A stretch of 64,000 nt of DNA from Saitoella complicata NRRL Y-17804 (lineage: Eukaryota; Ascomycota; Saitoellomycetes; Saitoellales; Saitoellaceae), in contig NW_017567015.1 in the NCBI RefSeq assembly GCF_001661265.1, positions 124,001 to 188,000 on the forward strand, in the 5' to 3' direction. The notes under the pieces were generated by a model. It did not search any database. It was not told the DNA's origin and saw only the letters and a program-made list of their open reading frames with translations. Positions 21,978-32,357 of the stretch are shown here, one piece after another; the stretch's first letter is position 1; each line of letters begins with the position of its first letter. The position numbers were made by a program, and so were the translations under genes.

Positions 21978-24677
21978 ATGGCCGGACTAAATGCGCATTC
22001 AAATATCAGCTTCAAAGTCGACTTTCCAGAAAATGCTTTCTTTGGGGGGGAATTGTTTACGTGCAACATCACTTTCGTCAATAACGCACGGGTGAGGAGG
22101 CCTTCGTCATCGCATAATGGACATGGAGGGGCATCGAGGTTTCTGGAGAAACAAGGGACGGGAGCGGGGACAGGGATGGTGAGATCGAATTCGTTCATGG
22201 GACCACCGAGTCCACCGTTTGCGCGGCAGAAGTTGCCTGTACGGGCGAAGGATGATCAATCTCACTCCTCTTCCCGACGAAAGCTGAGCACCCATGGCCG
22301 GAGTCTTTCAATCATGTCAATCGGCCAAATCTTGGAGAAAGCAATCGGTAGCCCGCGGAGACCACCACCGCTCGATGTCGGGCGAGGGCATAATCGAGCT
22401 GTGTCGTTGAGCTCTGTGCCGCAGCAGACGAGGAGAGTGAGTGGGGTACACGTCAAAATCCCACAAACACCGCAACCGGATAAGAATACATTCGAGGGGT
22501 GGGGTGCTCCTCCCACAACCACACTGGATAACACACAACCGAGAAGACCACCGATATATGGACGGAGTGATAGAGGGGACAGCTACGACGCCCATGCCCG
22601 GCCACCCACGGGTTCGAGACGGAGTAGTGGACGGTCTATGAGTATGAGGAGAGAGGGCGAGGATGACCTGTCGACGAAGAAGTTCGTGTTTCCACCTCCT
22701 CCGGCGAGTAAGGAAATCACGATGCCGGCAATTGCAGTGACGCCCTCACCACCACCGGTACCCATCCTCACCGAAGAACCCGAAGCCGAAGGCGAAGCAG
22801 GACCTGAGGCGCCAGCATCATCTTCCGTATCTACCGAGTTGGGGTTTCAGCGTCCAACGCCAATTGTGAGGAGTAGGACATTCACGGAACAAACTGATTT
22901 TAGTATCGCGTCTGAATACCAGGACTCCGAGATCTCGTCTATGCCGCCCAGTGTGCGACCTTCCATCGACTTATATTCCATGGCGAATTCCAGCAACAAC
23001 AATTCAGTATACAGCTCCTCCCCAACCGGCGTAGGTCACCGACGCCCATCCTTTCTCCAACAACATAGCCGGAACTCCTCCCTAGCCGTCCCTCCCCGAC
23101 AGGAAATCCAAGATGTGGAGGTTGAGGAGACACTGTTGATGGGCTACGCTCAGCTCCACGGCTCCTTCATCGTCGACGAATCCCTCGTTCAAGCCTCCTC
23201 CTTCACCGATATCAAGAAACGCTCTATCATCGGTACATCATCGGGCGGTGGCGTCATCGGTATCAAGAAATCCACTTCCTCATGGGGTCTTCGGGCTTTG
23301 AGTGGTTTTCTGGGAGGTGGGGGACAGAGTACGGTAAAAGAGATGACTCAGGAAGCGTCCGCTCGAGATGTCCCCGTCCTAGCAACGCCGCAGTCCATCT
23401 TGTTTGTGGATCTACGCTTGGGACCGGGTGAGTCGAGGACGTATTCCTACACTTTCCAGTTACCGCGGGAATTACCCCCGACACATAAAGGCAAGGCGTT
23501 GAAGATTACGTATAACCTCGTGATTGGGGTACAAAAGCCGGGGACGCAGGGTGTGGGGAGGGTTGAGGTCCCGTTTCGGGTTTTTGCGAATGTTAATGAG
23601 TTTGGGAAGTGTCCGGTGTATGACATGCTCAGCCCGTTTGTGTTGCTGCGGGATACGGCTGTTACGGCGTGTGTGGGGTCAAGTAACGGCCATGGGAGTG
23701 GAGAATCGAGTCCGGTGAAGCGAGAGTCGTATCAAGCACCAACAGCTCGGGATGGTGTGACGAAGCAAAAGAAGGAAAGTACATATGATGACTTCAAGAG
23801 CTATGTCGCGGACTTGCTGGATCAATCTGAAGACAGCACTGCCAATAGTGGGCGGAGCACACCTAGACGACCGAGGTTGATCGGTGCTAGGAGTGGGAGT
23901 TCGTTATCGATTAATACGGCAATGCAGATGCAGGGTATGGGCTCATACCATGGCCAGCATGAGAGAATACCGAGGCCGCTGAAGTCACCGAGTCAAAGTC
24001 GACGACAATCGTTCATACGAAGGATCTCGTGCCGTGAAGCAATTGAGGAGGCGATTAGAGGAGGTGGAATCGCGGATATCTCAAACACCTCAACCTACGA
24101 CCTTGCACGGAATGGTGTGAGGGTAGGCCACCTAACCCTCGCCCGCCCCGCCTATAAACTCGGGGAGACAATCACTGCATCCCTTGATTTCCGACAAGCG
24201 AGGATAAAGTGCCATCATATTCGCGTCACACTCGAGAGTTGTGAGATTGTCGATCCGGTCATGAGTGCGAAGAGTCGTGAGAGCGTAATGCGTGCCACGC
24301 GAAAGGTATGGGGTGAATTCAACGAGAGCGTGACTGCCGCCGAACGAGTTGGGTTTGGGATGGTGGTACCGTTGGGTGGGACGCCGGGGTTTAGTACGAG
24401 TGGAGTGAGTCAGCAGTGGTCATTACGGCTTGAGTTTGTGACACCTTCACCGCTGGATGACCCCGAGATACCCGTGGAAAAGCCAACATACCCGGAGTTA
24501 TTGGAACCGGTACATAGCGATGATCGGGGAACGGTAATGCTGCCGCCTGAGCAGGTACATTGCAATACCTTCGACTGCAGTATCCCGCTGATTATCCTGC
24601 CTACAAATCATGACACGGGATTGTCTATGATCGAGAGAGATAGGCCGGGGATGGTGGGTGATGGATATGCTATATGA
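21978..24677 (+). CDS. RGP1: Rgp1-family protein, Golgi Ypt6 GEF subunit
   Basis: With Ric1, Rgp1 activates the Rab Ypt6 for endosome-to-Golgi retrograde traffic. Single exon, 899 residues. The N-terminal arrestin-like strand SNISFKVDFPENAFFGGELF, then GYAQLHGSFIVDESLV near residue 390, FVDLRLGPGESRTYSYTF, GKALKITYNLVIGVQ and PVYDMLSPFVLLRDTAV are the Rgp1 signatures. Long Ser/Pro-rich disordered insertions (residues about 45-370 and 580-680) make it longer than yeast Rgp1, as is usual in filamentous fungi. SCREAIEEAIRGGG and GVRVGHLTLARPAYKLGE mark the second folded half. Confidence 0.9.
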   Translation: MAGLNAHSNISFKVDFPENAFFGGELFTCNITFVNNARVRRPSSSHNGHGGASRFLEKQGTGAGTGMVRSNSFMGPPSPPFARQKLPVRAKDDQSHSSSRRKLSTHGRSLSIMSIGQILEKAIGSPRRPPPLDVGRGHNRAVSLSSVPQQTRRVSGVHVKIPQTPQPDKNTFEGWGAPPTTTLDNTQPRRPPIYGRSDRGDSYDAHARPPTGSRRSSGRSMSMRREGEDDLSTKKFVFPPPPASKEITMPAIAVTPSPPPVPILTEEPEAEGEAGPEAPASSSVSTELGFQRPTPIVRSRTFTEQTDFSIASEYQDSEISSMPPSVRPSIDLYSMANSSNNNSVYSSSPTGVGHRRPSFLQQHSRNSSLAVPPRQEIQDVEVEETLLMGYAQLHGSFIVDESLVQASSFTDIKKRSIIGTSSGGGVIGIKKSTSSWGLRALSGFLGGGGQSTVKEMTQEASARDVPVLATPQSILFVDLRLGPGESRTYSYTFQLPRELPPTHKGKALKITYNLVIGVQKPGTQGVGRVEVPFRVFANVNEFGKCPVYDMLSPFVLLRDTAVTACVGSSNGHGSGESSPVKRESYQAPTARDGVTKQKKESTYDDFKSYVADLLDQSEDSTANSGRSTPRRPRLIGARSGSSLSINTAMQMQGMGSYHGQHERIPRPLKSPSQSRRQSFIRRISCREAIEEAIRGGGIADISNTSTYDLARNGVRVGHLTLARPAYKLGETITASLDFRQARIKCHHIRVTLESCEIVDPVMSAKSRESVMRATRKVWGEFNESVTAAERVGFGMVVPLGGTPGFSTSGVSQQWSLRLEFVTPSPLDDPEIPVEKPTYPELLEPVHSDDRGTVMLPPEQVHCNTFDCSIPLIILPTNHDTGLSMIERDRPGMVGDGYAI

Positions 24678-24877
24678 TTTTGCATGGGGAACATTACATC
24701 AGGATAGGCGTGTGATTTTCAGTATGGACATTGGATAAGATACCAACTAACTATTATCATATGTTGTTGATGCTCTGAAAGCCTAAGGATTATCCCATAT
24801 AAAGTGCTAACAATAAGAAGTACGCCATACACCGCCATATACCGCCTTGAGAATTATGCTCTCCATCCTACACACCG

Positions 24878-27800
24878 TCACTCTGAGTGCTCTTTCTCCT
24901 CTCCCCGGGACTCCAAACCAGCCAGAGTGTCACTCAGAGAAGGCTTGCCTCCTGCTGCCTTCCTCACTTCTTCAACGAGTCGACTGGCGAAACCCTCCAT
25001 ACCCAGTCTGGCCATGGTTCTCTCCAGATCGTTAACGGCACTATTCGCTTCGACACCGGATCCCGTGATCATGTCCGAAGTCTTCTTGAACTCATTCAAT
25101 AACGACTGTAAAGTCTCCTCTTCTCTTGGAGCTTTCTTTGCATTTGCGATGTCTTCTGTCTGAAGCAAATTGCGTAGATACCGCAAGGAAACCACAATCT
25201 CTTCCGCAACCGACAGAGCTTCCTCTTTGCCATTCATAGAAGGTTTAACGGGGCTGACCGAGGCATTGGTCGCAGCATCGTTAAGCCAAGATGCAACCTT
25301 TGCGCGGGATGGCGGGGTCATATCCGGTCTCGCTGCTTTGGATGCTGCATAACGCAGAGCGAGTTTTGTTGGCGACTCAGGCGGTTCGAGACCGCGATTC
25401 GTTCCAGCGGCGCTTTGGCGCAGGTTAGGAATGGAAACAGACTTGCGCACGCCGAACGTACGCCCCGTACGCCCCGGATCACGTTTCCCTGGACCAGTGG
25501 GAGTAGATGGACACTCGCCAACGGGAGAGAACCGCTTGGCAAGCTCATCATCGTAGCTGTCGAAGGTAGCGGAGCTCTGAGCTCCATCTTGAGCTGACAT
25601 GCGGGTCCCAGGGGCTTCGGAAATCTCCCATGTAGCGAGTTGCTCCTTGGTCTTGGTATTCCTTACGACACGTCCCGCGAGGGCAGGGCTTGATGAATCA
25701 ACAGGACAGACTGTTCTGAGGCCTTCGACTTTCATGCGACAGATGACACCATCACTCGTCGTGACAACCAGTGCATATGCGTGAACTGCGTTGGCTTGCG
25801 GGAAGTACCTAACAAAAACCATGCCTGTGGGACCGCGGCACTGCGGTGCTTGGCTTACTACCAGCCCACCAGTTGCGTAGTCGTAAATTCTCAAACTCTT
25901 ATCCTTGCCGATCGCAGCAATCAGCAAGTTGGACTGCCTTTGCTTTTTATGTTGATCGCGAACCAACACTGGCCGATCCAGGTGCATAATACTGACGCGT
26001 GCCAAGGCCGTGTCTGTCCTCCATGTATCCACCTTTGGCGGCAACAGGCCTACCGCATCTCCACAATCGATAATGTGAACAGTACCATCAGAACTGGTCA
26101 CAATAAGCTCACTCTTGCCAGCGCTGCGAGCAAGCATGTCACATGGTGAATTTGATAGAGTAATCTTGTGCGGAAGAGTAAACGCCATCTGAAGTTCATT
26201 TGCCTCATTTTGCATTGGTGGACGCGCCAATCTGCGGATCGTGAGAACTTTCTCGTTAGAGGAGCAAGTGGCAAGAACCAGCGCATTCCTCAGGAAAACA
26301 GCACGAGTCATAGGCATAGTATCCTCCACAGTATCCACAATACGCCATGCTGGCTTGCTTTTCGACTTGGCGAAAATCTGCGCCGTCCGATCGCGGGAAG
26401 CCGTGACAAATAGTAGGACATCGCCATTCTTCGCTATGTCGATACCGGAAATCGCATCAAGATGTGCGTCAGACATCCGGAAAACAATCTCCTCGGTTTC
26501 CAAATCTATAACAGAGACAGTACCGTATTTATCGCCGGCAATGAGCTGCCCGTCCGATGTCAACGCCGCACACTCCAGTTCGTTGACCTCGTACTCGTCA
26601 ACGCCCCAATTACGCTGTTCGATATCGATATCCATTTTTGCGAGCAGGAAACTGTTCTCCGTCCAGAAGCAAACAGCCCGCGCATCCCATGTCATGTGTG
26701 TTGCGCCCAGAGAGTTAGTCATGGATAACCTCCTGACACCTTTGATAGCATTTTCGTGACATGGCGCACTGCGCTCAAGAACCGACTCCTCCTCGTCCTT
26801 CGCAGTTACAGTCAGAAGATGGATAGTACGGCGATCATTGACCACAGCAATCTGATTCTTGCCAAGGAAAAGAACGGTGGTGATGTCAGCGTCGGACGGT
26901 ACCAGAGCTGGGATTTTGGGCGGAGTGCGCGAGCCCTGGGAGGATCCAGAATGGAACAGGTCCGTATCCACCGGTGTCAGAACGCCGCCTGGGCCACCAA
27001 CCCAGAGCCAGCCATCAATGTAATCGACATCCATGCTAAGAACACCGTGACCGACATCGTGTACACGCATAAGGTTGTTAGGTCCGTTTTCCTCAAAGGC
27101 GAAGATGGAACCAGTGCGAGATGCGACCACCACCTTCTCGTTTCCCAGACCACGTACAGACACGAACTCGCCATCACTGAACGCCTCGTCACCCAGGATA
27201 ACATCTCGTTTCTGCAGTAAAGCTGGGACGAACTTTGAGTGCCCGGGCGGTTTATCCTTGTCCGTCGTCCAAAACCATCTGCGCACTTGCCTACGTCCCA
27301 CGGTCACCAACGTCGAGTTTTCTCCATGACTGACCCATTGCATATCGAAGATAGCGGACTTCACATTATTCTTCGCTACAAGCTCGGGTTTGAGTACTCG
27401 TGTCTTGACGCCCAAATCGTAAACACTGATCAACCCGTCATGCATGACACCCAGCACTGCCAGATACCTCGAACAGGGACTAAATGCTAAGCATTGAATG
27501 CCGTGGTCGTTATCCTGGATGACGAATGGGTAGTTATTGGCTTCAAGATCTTCGAGGAAGTAGATAAGAACCCGAGGTTTAGCACCCTCTTCTCCGACAG
27601 CAGCGAATCTTCCATCGGGTGAGAGAGCTGTGCTGATGAAAGGACTGACCCGGTTGGCGCATACAGGAGCACCGCTCTCTGAACCTTTGTCAGAGTATGT
27701 GTTGCCGGTGTTCGGAGCGCTGAAGCGGCCCCTGGAGGAAGGCGAGCTCCCATTGACGATGTATGCAGCAGCCAAGCTTGCATTCGGTCCGAGCTTTGAT

Positions 27801-28156
27801 GGCGAGCGCCTGCCAGCCCTAGCATCTACCGGATTTGCTGGGCCACCCGGACTCGCATACCGGGCTCGGGAACGTTCATTCGCTGCCTCGACATTCCTCG
27901 GCGCAGAGAAGATTCGTTGTAAGGTCTCCTCGGGCCCACGGAATTGCGATAAAACTGCATGTCCACCTGCTGTATACAGTATTGCTTTCGAGTTTGGATG
28001 AACGGAAATTGCACTTGGAGACAAGGAGGATATTCCGTTCACTCCCGACGGTAGGAGCTTCACTTCTTGTGTACCTTTGGTGGTAGAGACCTGTCGCGTT
28101 GTAGTTGGGGGCAACTGGCGGCGCTTTGGGGATGGAGACCTCGCAAAGAGTACCAT
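24878..28156 (-). CDS. WD40 repeat protein, MABP1/WDR62-like
   Basis: Single exon, 1092 residues. Two WD40 propellers are suggested by successive blades: SPFISTALSPDGRFAAVGEE, GIQCLAFSPCSRYLAVLGV, LECAALTSDGQLIAGDKYG, and ISGIDIAKNGDVLLFVTASR with RTAQIF. The arrangement (basic start, first propeller to about 430, second to about 760, disordered Ser/Pro region, C-terminal helices from SVAEEIVVSLRYLRNLLQT) resembles MABP1/WDR62. In animals WDR62 acts at spindle poles. The family call rests on blade order and is tentative; WD40 itself is sure. It has no close gene partner (200 bp to convergent Rgp1). Confidence 0.75.
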   Translation of the reverse strand: MVLFARSPSPKRRQLPPTTTRQVSTTKGTQEVKLLPSGVNGISSLSPSAISVHPNSKAILYTAGGHAVLSQFRGPEETLQRIFSAPRNVEAANERSRARYASPGGPANPVDARAGRRSPSKLGPNASLAAAYIVNGSSPSSRGRFSAPNTGNTYSDKGSESGAPVCANRVSPFISTALSPDGRFAAVGEEGAKPRVLIYFLEDLEANNYPFVIQDNDHGIQCLAFSPCSRYLAVLGVMHDGLISVYDLGVKTRVLKPELVAKNNVKSAIFDMQWVSHGENSTLVTVGRRQVRRWFWTTDKDKPPGHSKFVPALLQKRDVILGDEAFSDGEFVSVRGLGNEKVVVASRTGSIFAFEENGPNNLMRVHDVGHGVLSMDVDYIDGWLWVGGPGGVLTPVDTDLFHSGSSQGSRTPPKIPALVPSDADITTVLFLGKNQIAVVNDRRTIHLLTVTAKDEEESVLERSAPCHENAIKGVRRLSMTNSLGATHMTWDARAVCFWTENSFLLAKMDIDIEQRNWGVDEYEVNELECAALTSDGQLIAGDKYGTVSVIDLETEEIVFRMSDAHLDAISGIDIAKNGDVLLFVTASRDRTAQIFAKSKSKPAWRIVDTVEDTMPMTRAVFLRNALVLATCSSNEKVLTIRRLARPPMQNEANELQMAFTLPHKITLSNSPCDMLARSAGKSELIVTSSDGTVHIIDCGDAVGLLPPKVDTWRTDTALARVSIMHLDRPVLVRDQHKKQRQSNLLIAAIGKDKSLRIYDYATGGLVVSQAPQCRGPTGMVFVRYFPQANAVHAYALVVTTSDGVICRMKVEGLRTVCPVDSSSPALAGRVVRNTKTKEQLATWEISEAPGTRMSAQDGAQSSATFDSYDDELAKRFSPVGECPSTPTGPGKRDPGRTGRTFGVRKSVSIPNLRQSAAGTNRGLEPPESPTKLALRYAASKAARPDMTPPSRAKVASWLNDAATNASVSPVKPSMNGKEEALSVAEEIVVSLRYLRNLLQTEDIANAKKAPREEETLQSLLNEFKKTSDMITGSGVEANSAVNDLERTMARLGMEGFASRLVEEVRKAAGGKPSLSDTLAGLESRGEEKEHSE

Positions 28157-28379
28157 GAACCACTAATCCGCTACTTCGTCTGTTGAACTTGGTGGTGCAG
28201 ATCAATTGATTCGTCTCAGGGTGTCGACGGGTTTGTTTACGTGTTCACCTTTGCGCAGGGACCGCTTGCTTACCTGCAGTCATGGCAACCATGAACCTGG
28301 GCAGCTCATGGATAATGGCAACATGATATCTTTAGCCCGCTACAATGCTCTTTTCATCCCCTAGTCCTATTATCTTCAC

Positions 28380-31300
28380 TTATGCGGGCAACGACCTTCC
28401 CATATCCAACAACCGCTTCACACCAACCATCCAAACACCACACTCCTGCGTCCTGTTCGTCAACAACTCCAACTGAATAGCAGCAGCCTCACTCCAATCT
28501 CTCCTTGAAACGTGCTGTGCGAGCTTCAACATCTCTCCTAGCAACTCCTTCGACAAGGTCTCGTCATCGTTATTGACGAGGTCGAAGAAGATGTTGAGGC
28601 GCTTCTCAGTGTCCTGGACGGGCCGCTTGAACTGCGGTGGTGCCTGAGCCTTGATCTTCTGCATCTCAGCGTTAAGGATATCGAAGATGGGCTTGTTCGC
28701 AGGCGCAATGTGCGTCCTGTCACCGGCAGGATACTTGGGTGCCTTGGATGCGGCAGGCTGGGCGAGCTGGGCATACTGACCCGCAGGAGGAGACTGCGCA
28801 GGTGTAGGCAGTCTCTGCAAAGCGGCAGCGGTCTGCGAAGACTGCGCAGGTGCCTGACGAGGAGGACCCTGAGGTGGAGGGGGGATAGCAGCAGGAGGAG
28901 CAGCGGCCTGTGGAGGAGCCGATGGGCCAGACAAGCCAGGCATTCGTGCACCCATAGACGGAAGAGCATATGGGTTGACAGGGGGAGCGGTAGTTGCTGC
29001 AGGCGCGTACGGAGAGGTAGCTGCCGGAGCGTTCTGCTGAGGCACTGGCGCGTATGCCGAGGTTTGTGGTGGTGCAGCAGCCTGAGGAGGTGGTGCGTAG
29101 GGGTTTGCCTGAGGAGGGGGAGCAATCACCCTAGGAGGAGGTACCGAGATCGGTGCTCCTGGGTTGACAGCGCCAGCCGGTGCGTATGGGCTCGAAGCGG
29201 GCATCCTTGGTGACTGGGCCGGGTTAGGGGCGTATGCGCCGGTAGGAGGAGGTCCCTGAACCGCCGGAGTCATGGCGGCAGAGCCGGGCTGAGCCTGTGG
29301 CGGCAAAGTCACACGCTGAGGAGGCTTTGCATTGGTCTTCGGCGGTGGGAGAGGAGCAGCCGATGGTCCACGAGGAGGAGGAGCGACACCAGGCTGTCCA
29401 GGTGCAGGCGCAGTCTGGCCAGAGAAGGGCGAGAATGCGGGAGCAGGACTAGGGATTGGTGCCGGAGTACGACGGGCAGGCATGGGCAAGACCGGTGCGT
29501 CGTTCCAGCCGTCCATCTTCTTCGCCTGCGAGGGAGGAGGCATGACGGGCGTCGAGGGAGATGCCACGGGGTTGGGAGGACCGGGCATCACAGGCTGAGG
29601 GAATGCAGGGACATAGTTACCAGTAGCCTGGTCCCCGCCGAAGTAAGAGGGCTGCTGAGGGGCAGCAGACGCGGAGTATCCTTGCTGAGGAGCGTAGGGG
29701 TTCAACGCCGGCTGAGGAGCACCCATGGGGGTAATGATAGACGGGATTGAGGGCGCGGCGGCCTGGTATGGGTTCGCCGAAGCAGTTGGGTTGTAGAACG
29801 AGGGAGCAGCAGGCTGAGCAGCCGCAGGCCTGTAGCCCTGTGTAGCAGCGGGAGCAGCGACGAGCTTGAGGTTCTTGTTGATCCTCTCCTTAAGTTGAGC
29901 AGTGGTGGAGTATGCCGTCGGCAACAAGTCCAGATATTTCTGCGCGGTCTCGAGGCTGCCCTGTGAAGCCATGATGTCGGCGTACTCGACATACTTCTCG
30001 TACAAGGACTCGAGCTTCCAGTTAGCGACGGCGGAGATATCAGTATCATCGTACTTGGCAGCCTTACGGAAGATGGTGACCTTCTCGATGAAGCGCTGCA
30101 AAGCCTTGGCGTGAACCGAGAAAGGAGAAACGCCAGCATCGTTGTCAGATTTGGCCTTTTCGAGGGCGGCGGTCTCCTCCTCCTTGTACTCGTCCAACCA
30201 AATACCGACAACCTTCTCCAACTTGGCTCCGGCCAAGTAACAGAAAGCAGCCTCCTTGGTCTGACCAGCCTGCTGGAGCCTCTCTCCGAGCAACTCGCAT
30301 AAACTAGAGAAGTCCTCCTCCGCAGCATATGTGCAAAGAACGACCATAACTTCCTTCCATCCCTTCAAGTCTGCGTTGGAAGCAACATCGTTCAAGTCCT
30401 TGTCGATAACGGAAGAGGAGATTAGGCGAAGGTAGGAGGCAGCACCCTTGGCGATCCTCTTCTGCAAGTAGACGGTCTGAACCCTCTTCCTGCACTTCTC
30501 ATCACCGCACATAGCGAGCATGAATGCGTCCGACAAACGCTCCTCCTTCAAGCAGATCTCGACAGCCTTCTCGAACTGGCCAAGCAAGACAGCCTTGGTG
30601 ATAAGCTTGTCGGTTTCGGTGTCCTTCTCGGAGAAAATCTCGAAAGGACGGGTACCCTCAGCCTTGGGCTTGGTCTCGGCCTGGCTGCTAAGCTGTCCGA
30701 AGAAGTCAGCGCCGTTAGCACTATCACCGGAGAAAAGCATGGACATCCTCTTGTTGTGAGTCTTCTTCAAAGGTACAGGCTCGACTCCAGGAACAGCTGG
30801 CTCAGCAATCGTGTCCGCTGACTCCGCTTTCTCATCCTCAGTAGGCTCCTCGGTCTCCTCGACACTAAGCTTACCGAACTTGCCCTCCAACTCCTTCTCA
30901 ATCTCGTCCTTCTTGAATCCGAGATACTCGATCAATCTCTGTCGGGTGTCCTTCTCGAACAAAGCCTTAAGAACTCTCCAGTTCTGCTTCTCAGCATCGC
31001 CGGCGTTCTCCAGACGAGTCTCGCAAAGTGCAGAGAGGTCCTCCTTAGCAAGCTCTTCCTGGAACTTGGCGACATCCTCGGACAAGGAGGATTCGGTGAG
31101 AACCTGGGTGACCTTAACGGACTTGCTCTTGGAGCCGAAGGTAACAAGCTTACCACCGAAACCGAAGGTCGCACCAGTCTTGCGACGTAACCACTTGGGC
31201 GCCTGCTTCAAGGTAAAGCTTGACGCAGCGTTAGGGTCAGAATACGTCGGCATATTGAAGAAGTCAGCGCCAGAAGGCTTAGACGCCGCAATCTCCGCTG

Positions 31301-32357
31301 CGGACTTCTGATCCCGCGGCATGGTGTTCTGCAAGGAGTGCACGGAGATTTTTCCGTCGAAAGAGGCATCGGCGAACAAATCCGGGTTCTTGGGGTTGAA
31401 CCGGGTCTCGAAGTGCCAATTGACGGAGTTGTAAACTTCACCGAGCATCTCGCCAGAATTGGGGTTCCAGCAGAGGGTCTTGTTGTCCTTGCCACAAGAA
31501 AGAAGAATGTCGCTGTCCTGCTTGGACCAAGACAGGGACAACACGCCCTTCTCGTGACCGGAGAGGATCTTCTCGGGTGCGTTCGCATTACGAAGATCCC
31601 ACATGAGGATAACGGGGTTCTGGTCATCCTCAGAAGCAGTGATGAGCTTCGTGGCATTCTCGGGGTGCCAGACGACACTGCTGATACCGCGCTTGCCAGA
31701 GGAGAATCCACCAGAGGTACCGGGGTAATGCAAGTGCAGCAACTCCCTCTTCAGCTTAAGATCCCAGACCGTAGTGTATCCGGTGTTTCCTCCGGTCGCA
31801 AGAATATGCGCGACCTGCTGATTCCAAGCAATTGACTCGACTTCGTCCATGCGTGAAGGCTTACCTCCGGGTGCGTAAGGTTTAGTAGGGTTAGCCAAGT
31901 CCCAGACGTAGATCTCCGCCTTCGCACCGGCCGTAGCGAGCAAATTGGGTTGGAAGGGGTTGAATTCGAGACTGCGGATAGCGCCGGTGTGTGTGGTGTT
32001 GCGCATAATCAATGCCTCCTCGCTCGTCTTTCCATCCAGAATCGCGCTGGGATCCCAGAGATCCAATGCTCCGTTCTCCATCGCACCAGCAAGTACACCC
32101 TTTGGTCTCTCATTGTTCACATTTCCCCATGCCAAGTCGTAGAATCGCGCATCAGTTGATACCTTCCCGCTCGAGGACTTCAACTCAAATGCCTCCTGTG
32201 ATTGGTCAAGTAGATTCAAATCCCAGATCTCCAACTCTGTAGTATTAGAGAAATCGGCATCGACGGCTCCCGCGACAGTTCCTGACGCGAGGAGGGGGAG
32301 ACCGGTTGTTGGTGACCAGGCGAAGGTCGCCGTGCGAGGAACTTGCTTCAGAAGCAT
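28380..32357 (-). CDS. SEC31: COPII outer coat protein Sec31
   Basis: Forms, with Sec13, the outer cage of ER export vesicles. Single exon, 1325 residues. The seven-blade WD40 propeller begins PRTATFAWSP and runs to about 340 (AFELKSSSGKVS, IRSLEFNPFQPNLLATAGA, ISSVVWHPENATKLITAS, VLSLSWSKQDSDILLSCG). Sec13-binding and alpha-solenoid segments follow to about 800. A long Pro/Gln/Ala-rich region (about 820-1190) and a C-terminal helical domain (NAEMQKIKAQAP to LLDMGRSLP) close it. Composition is even, without the sawtooth seen in other genes, as expected for strong codon selection. Sar1, which recruits this coat, is 12 kb away. Confidence 0.97.
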   Translation of the reverse strand: MLLKQVPRTATFAWSPTTGLPLLASGTVAGAVDADFSNTTELEIWDLNLLDQSQEAFELKSSSGKVSTDARFYDLAWGNVNNERPKGVLAGAMENGALDLWDPSAILDGKTSEEALIMRNTTHTGAIRSLEFNPFQPNLLATAGAKAEIYVWDLANPTKPYAPGGKPSRMDEVESIAWNQQVAHILATGGNTGYTTVWDLKLKRELLHLHYPGTSGGFSSGKRGISSVVWHPENATKLITASEDDQNPVILMWDLRNANAPEKILSGHEKGVLSLSWSKQDSDILLSCGKDNKTLCWNPNSGEMLGEVYNSVNWHFETRFNPKNPDLFADASFDGKISVHSLQNTMPRDQKSAAEIAASKPSGADFFNMPTYSDPNAASSFTLKQAPKWLRRKTGATFGFGGKLVTFGSKSKSVKVTQVLTESSLSEDVAKFQEELAKEDLSALCETRLENAGDAEKQNWRVLKALFEKDTRQRLIEYLGFKKDEIEKELEGKFGKLSVEETEEPTEDEKAESADTIAEPAVPGVEPVPLKKTHNKRMSMLFSGDSANGADFFGQLSSQAETKPKAEGTRPFEIFSEKDTETDKLITKAVLLGQFEKAVEICLKEERLSDAFMLAMCGDEKCRKRVQTVYLQKRIAKGAASYLRLISSSVIDKDLNDVASNADLKGWKEVMVVLCTYAAEEDFSSLCELLGERLQQAGQTKEAAFCYLAGAKLEKVVGIWLDEYKEEETAALEKAKSDNDAGVSPFSVHAKALQRFIEKVTIFRKAAKYDDTDISAVANWKLESLYEKYVEYADIMASQGSLETAQKYLDLLPTAYSTTAQLKERINKNLKLVAAPAATQGYRPAAAQPAAPSFYNPTASANPYQAAAPSIPSIITPMGAPQPALNPYAPQQGYSASAAPQQPSYFGGDQATGNYVPAFPQPVMPGPPNPVASPSTPVMPPPSQAKKMDGWNDAPVLPMPARRTPAPIPSPAPAFSPFSGQTAPAPGQPGVAPPPRGPSAAPLPPPKTNAKPPQRVTLPPQAQPGSAAMTPAVQGPPPTGAYAPNPAQSPRMPASSPYAPAGAVNPGAPISVPPPRVIAPPPQANPYAPPPQAAAPPQTSAYAPVPQQNAPAATSPYAPAATTAPPVNPYALPSMGARMPGLSGPSAPPQAAAPPAAIPPPPQGPPRQAPAQSSQTAAALQRLPTPAQSPPAGQYAQLAQPAASKAPKYPAGDRTHIAPANKPIFDILNAEMQKIKAQAPPQFKRPVQDTEKRLNIFFDLVNNDDETLSKELLGEMLKLAQHVSRRDWSEAAAIQLELLTNRTQECGVWMVGVKRLLDMGRSLPA

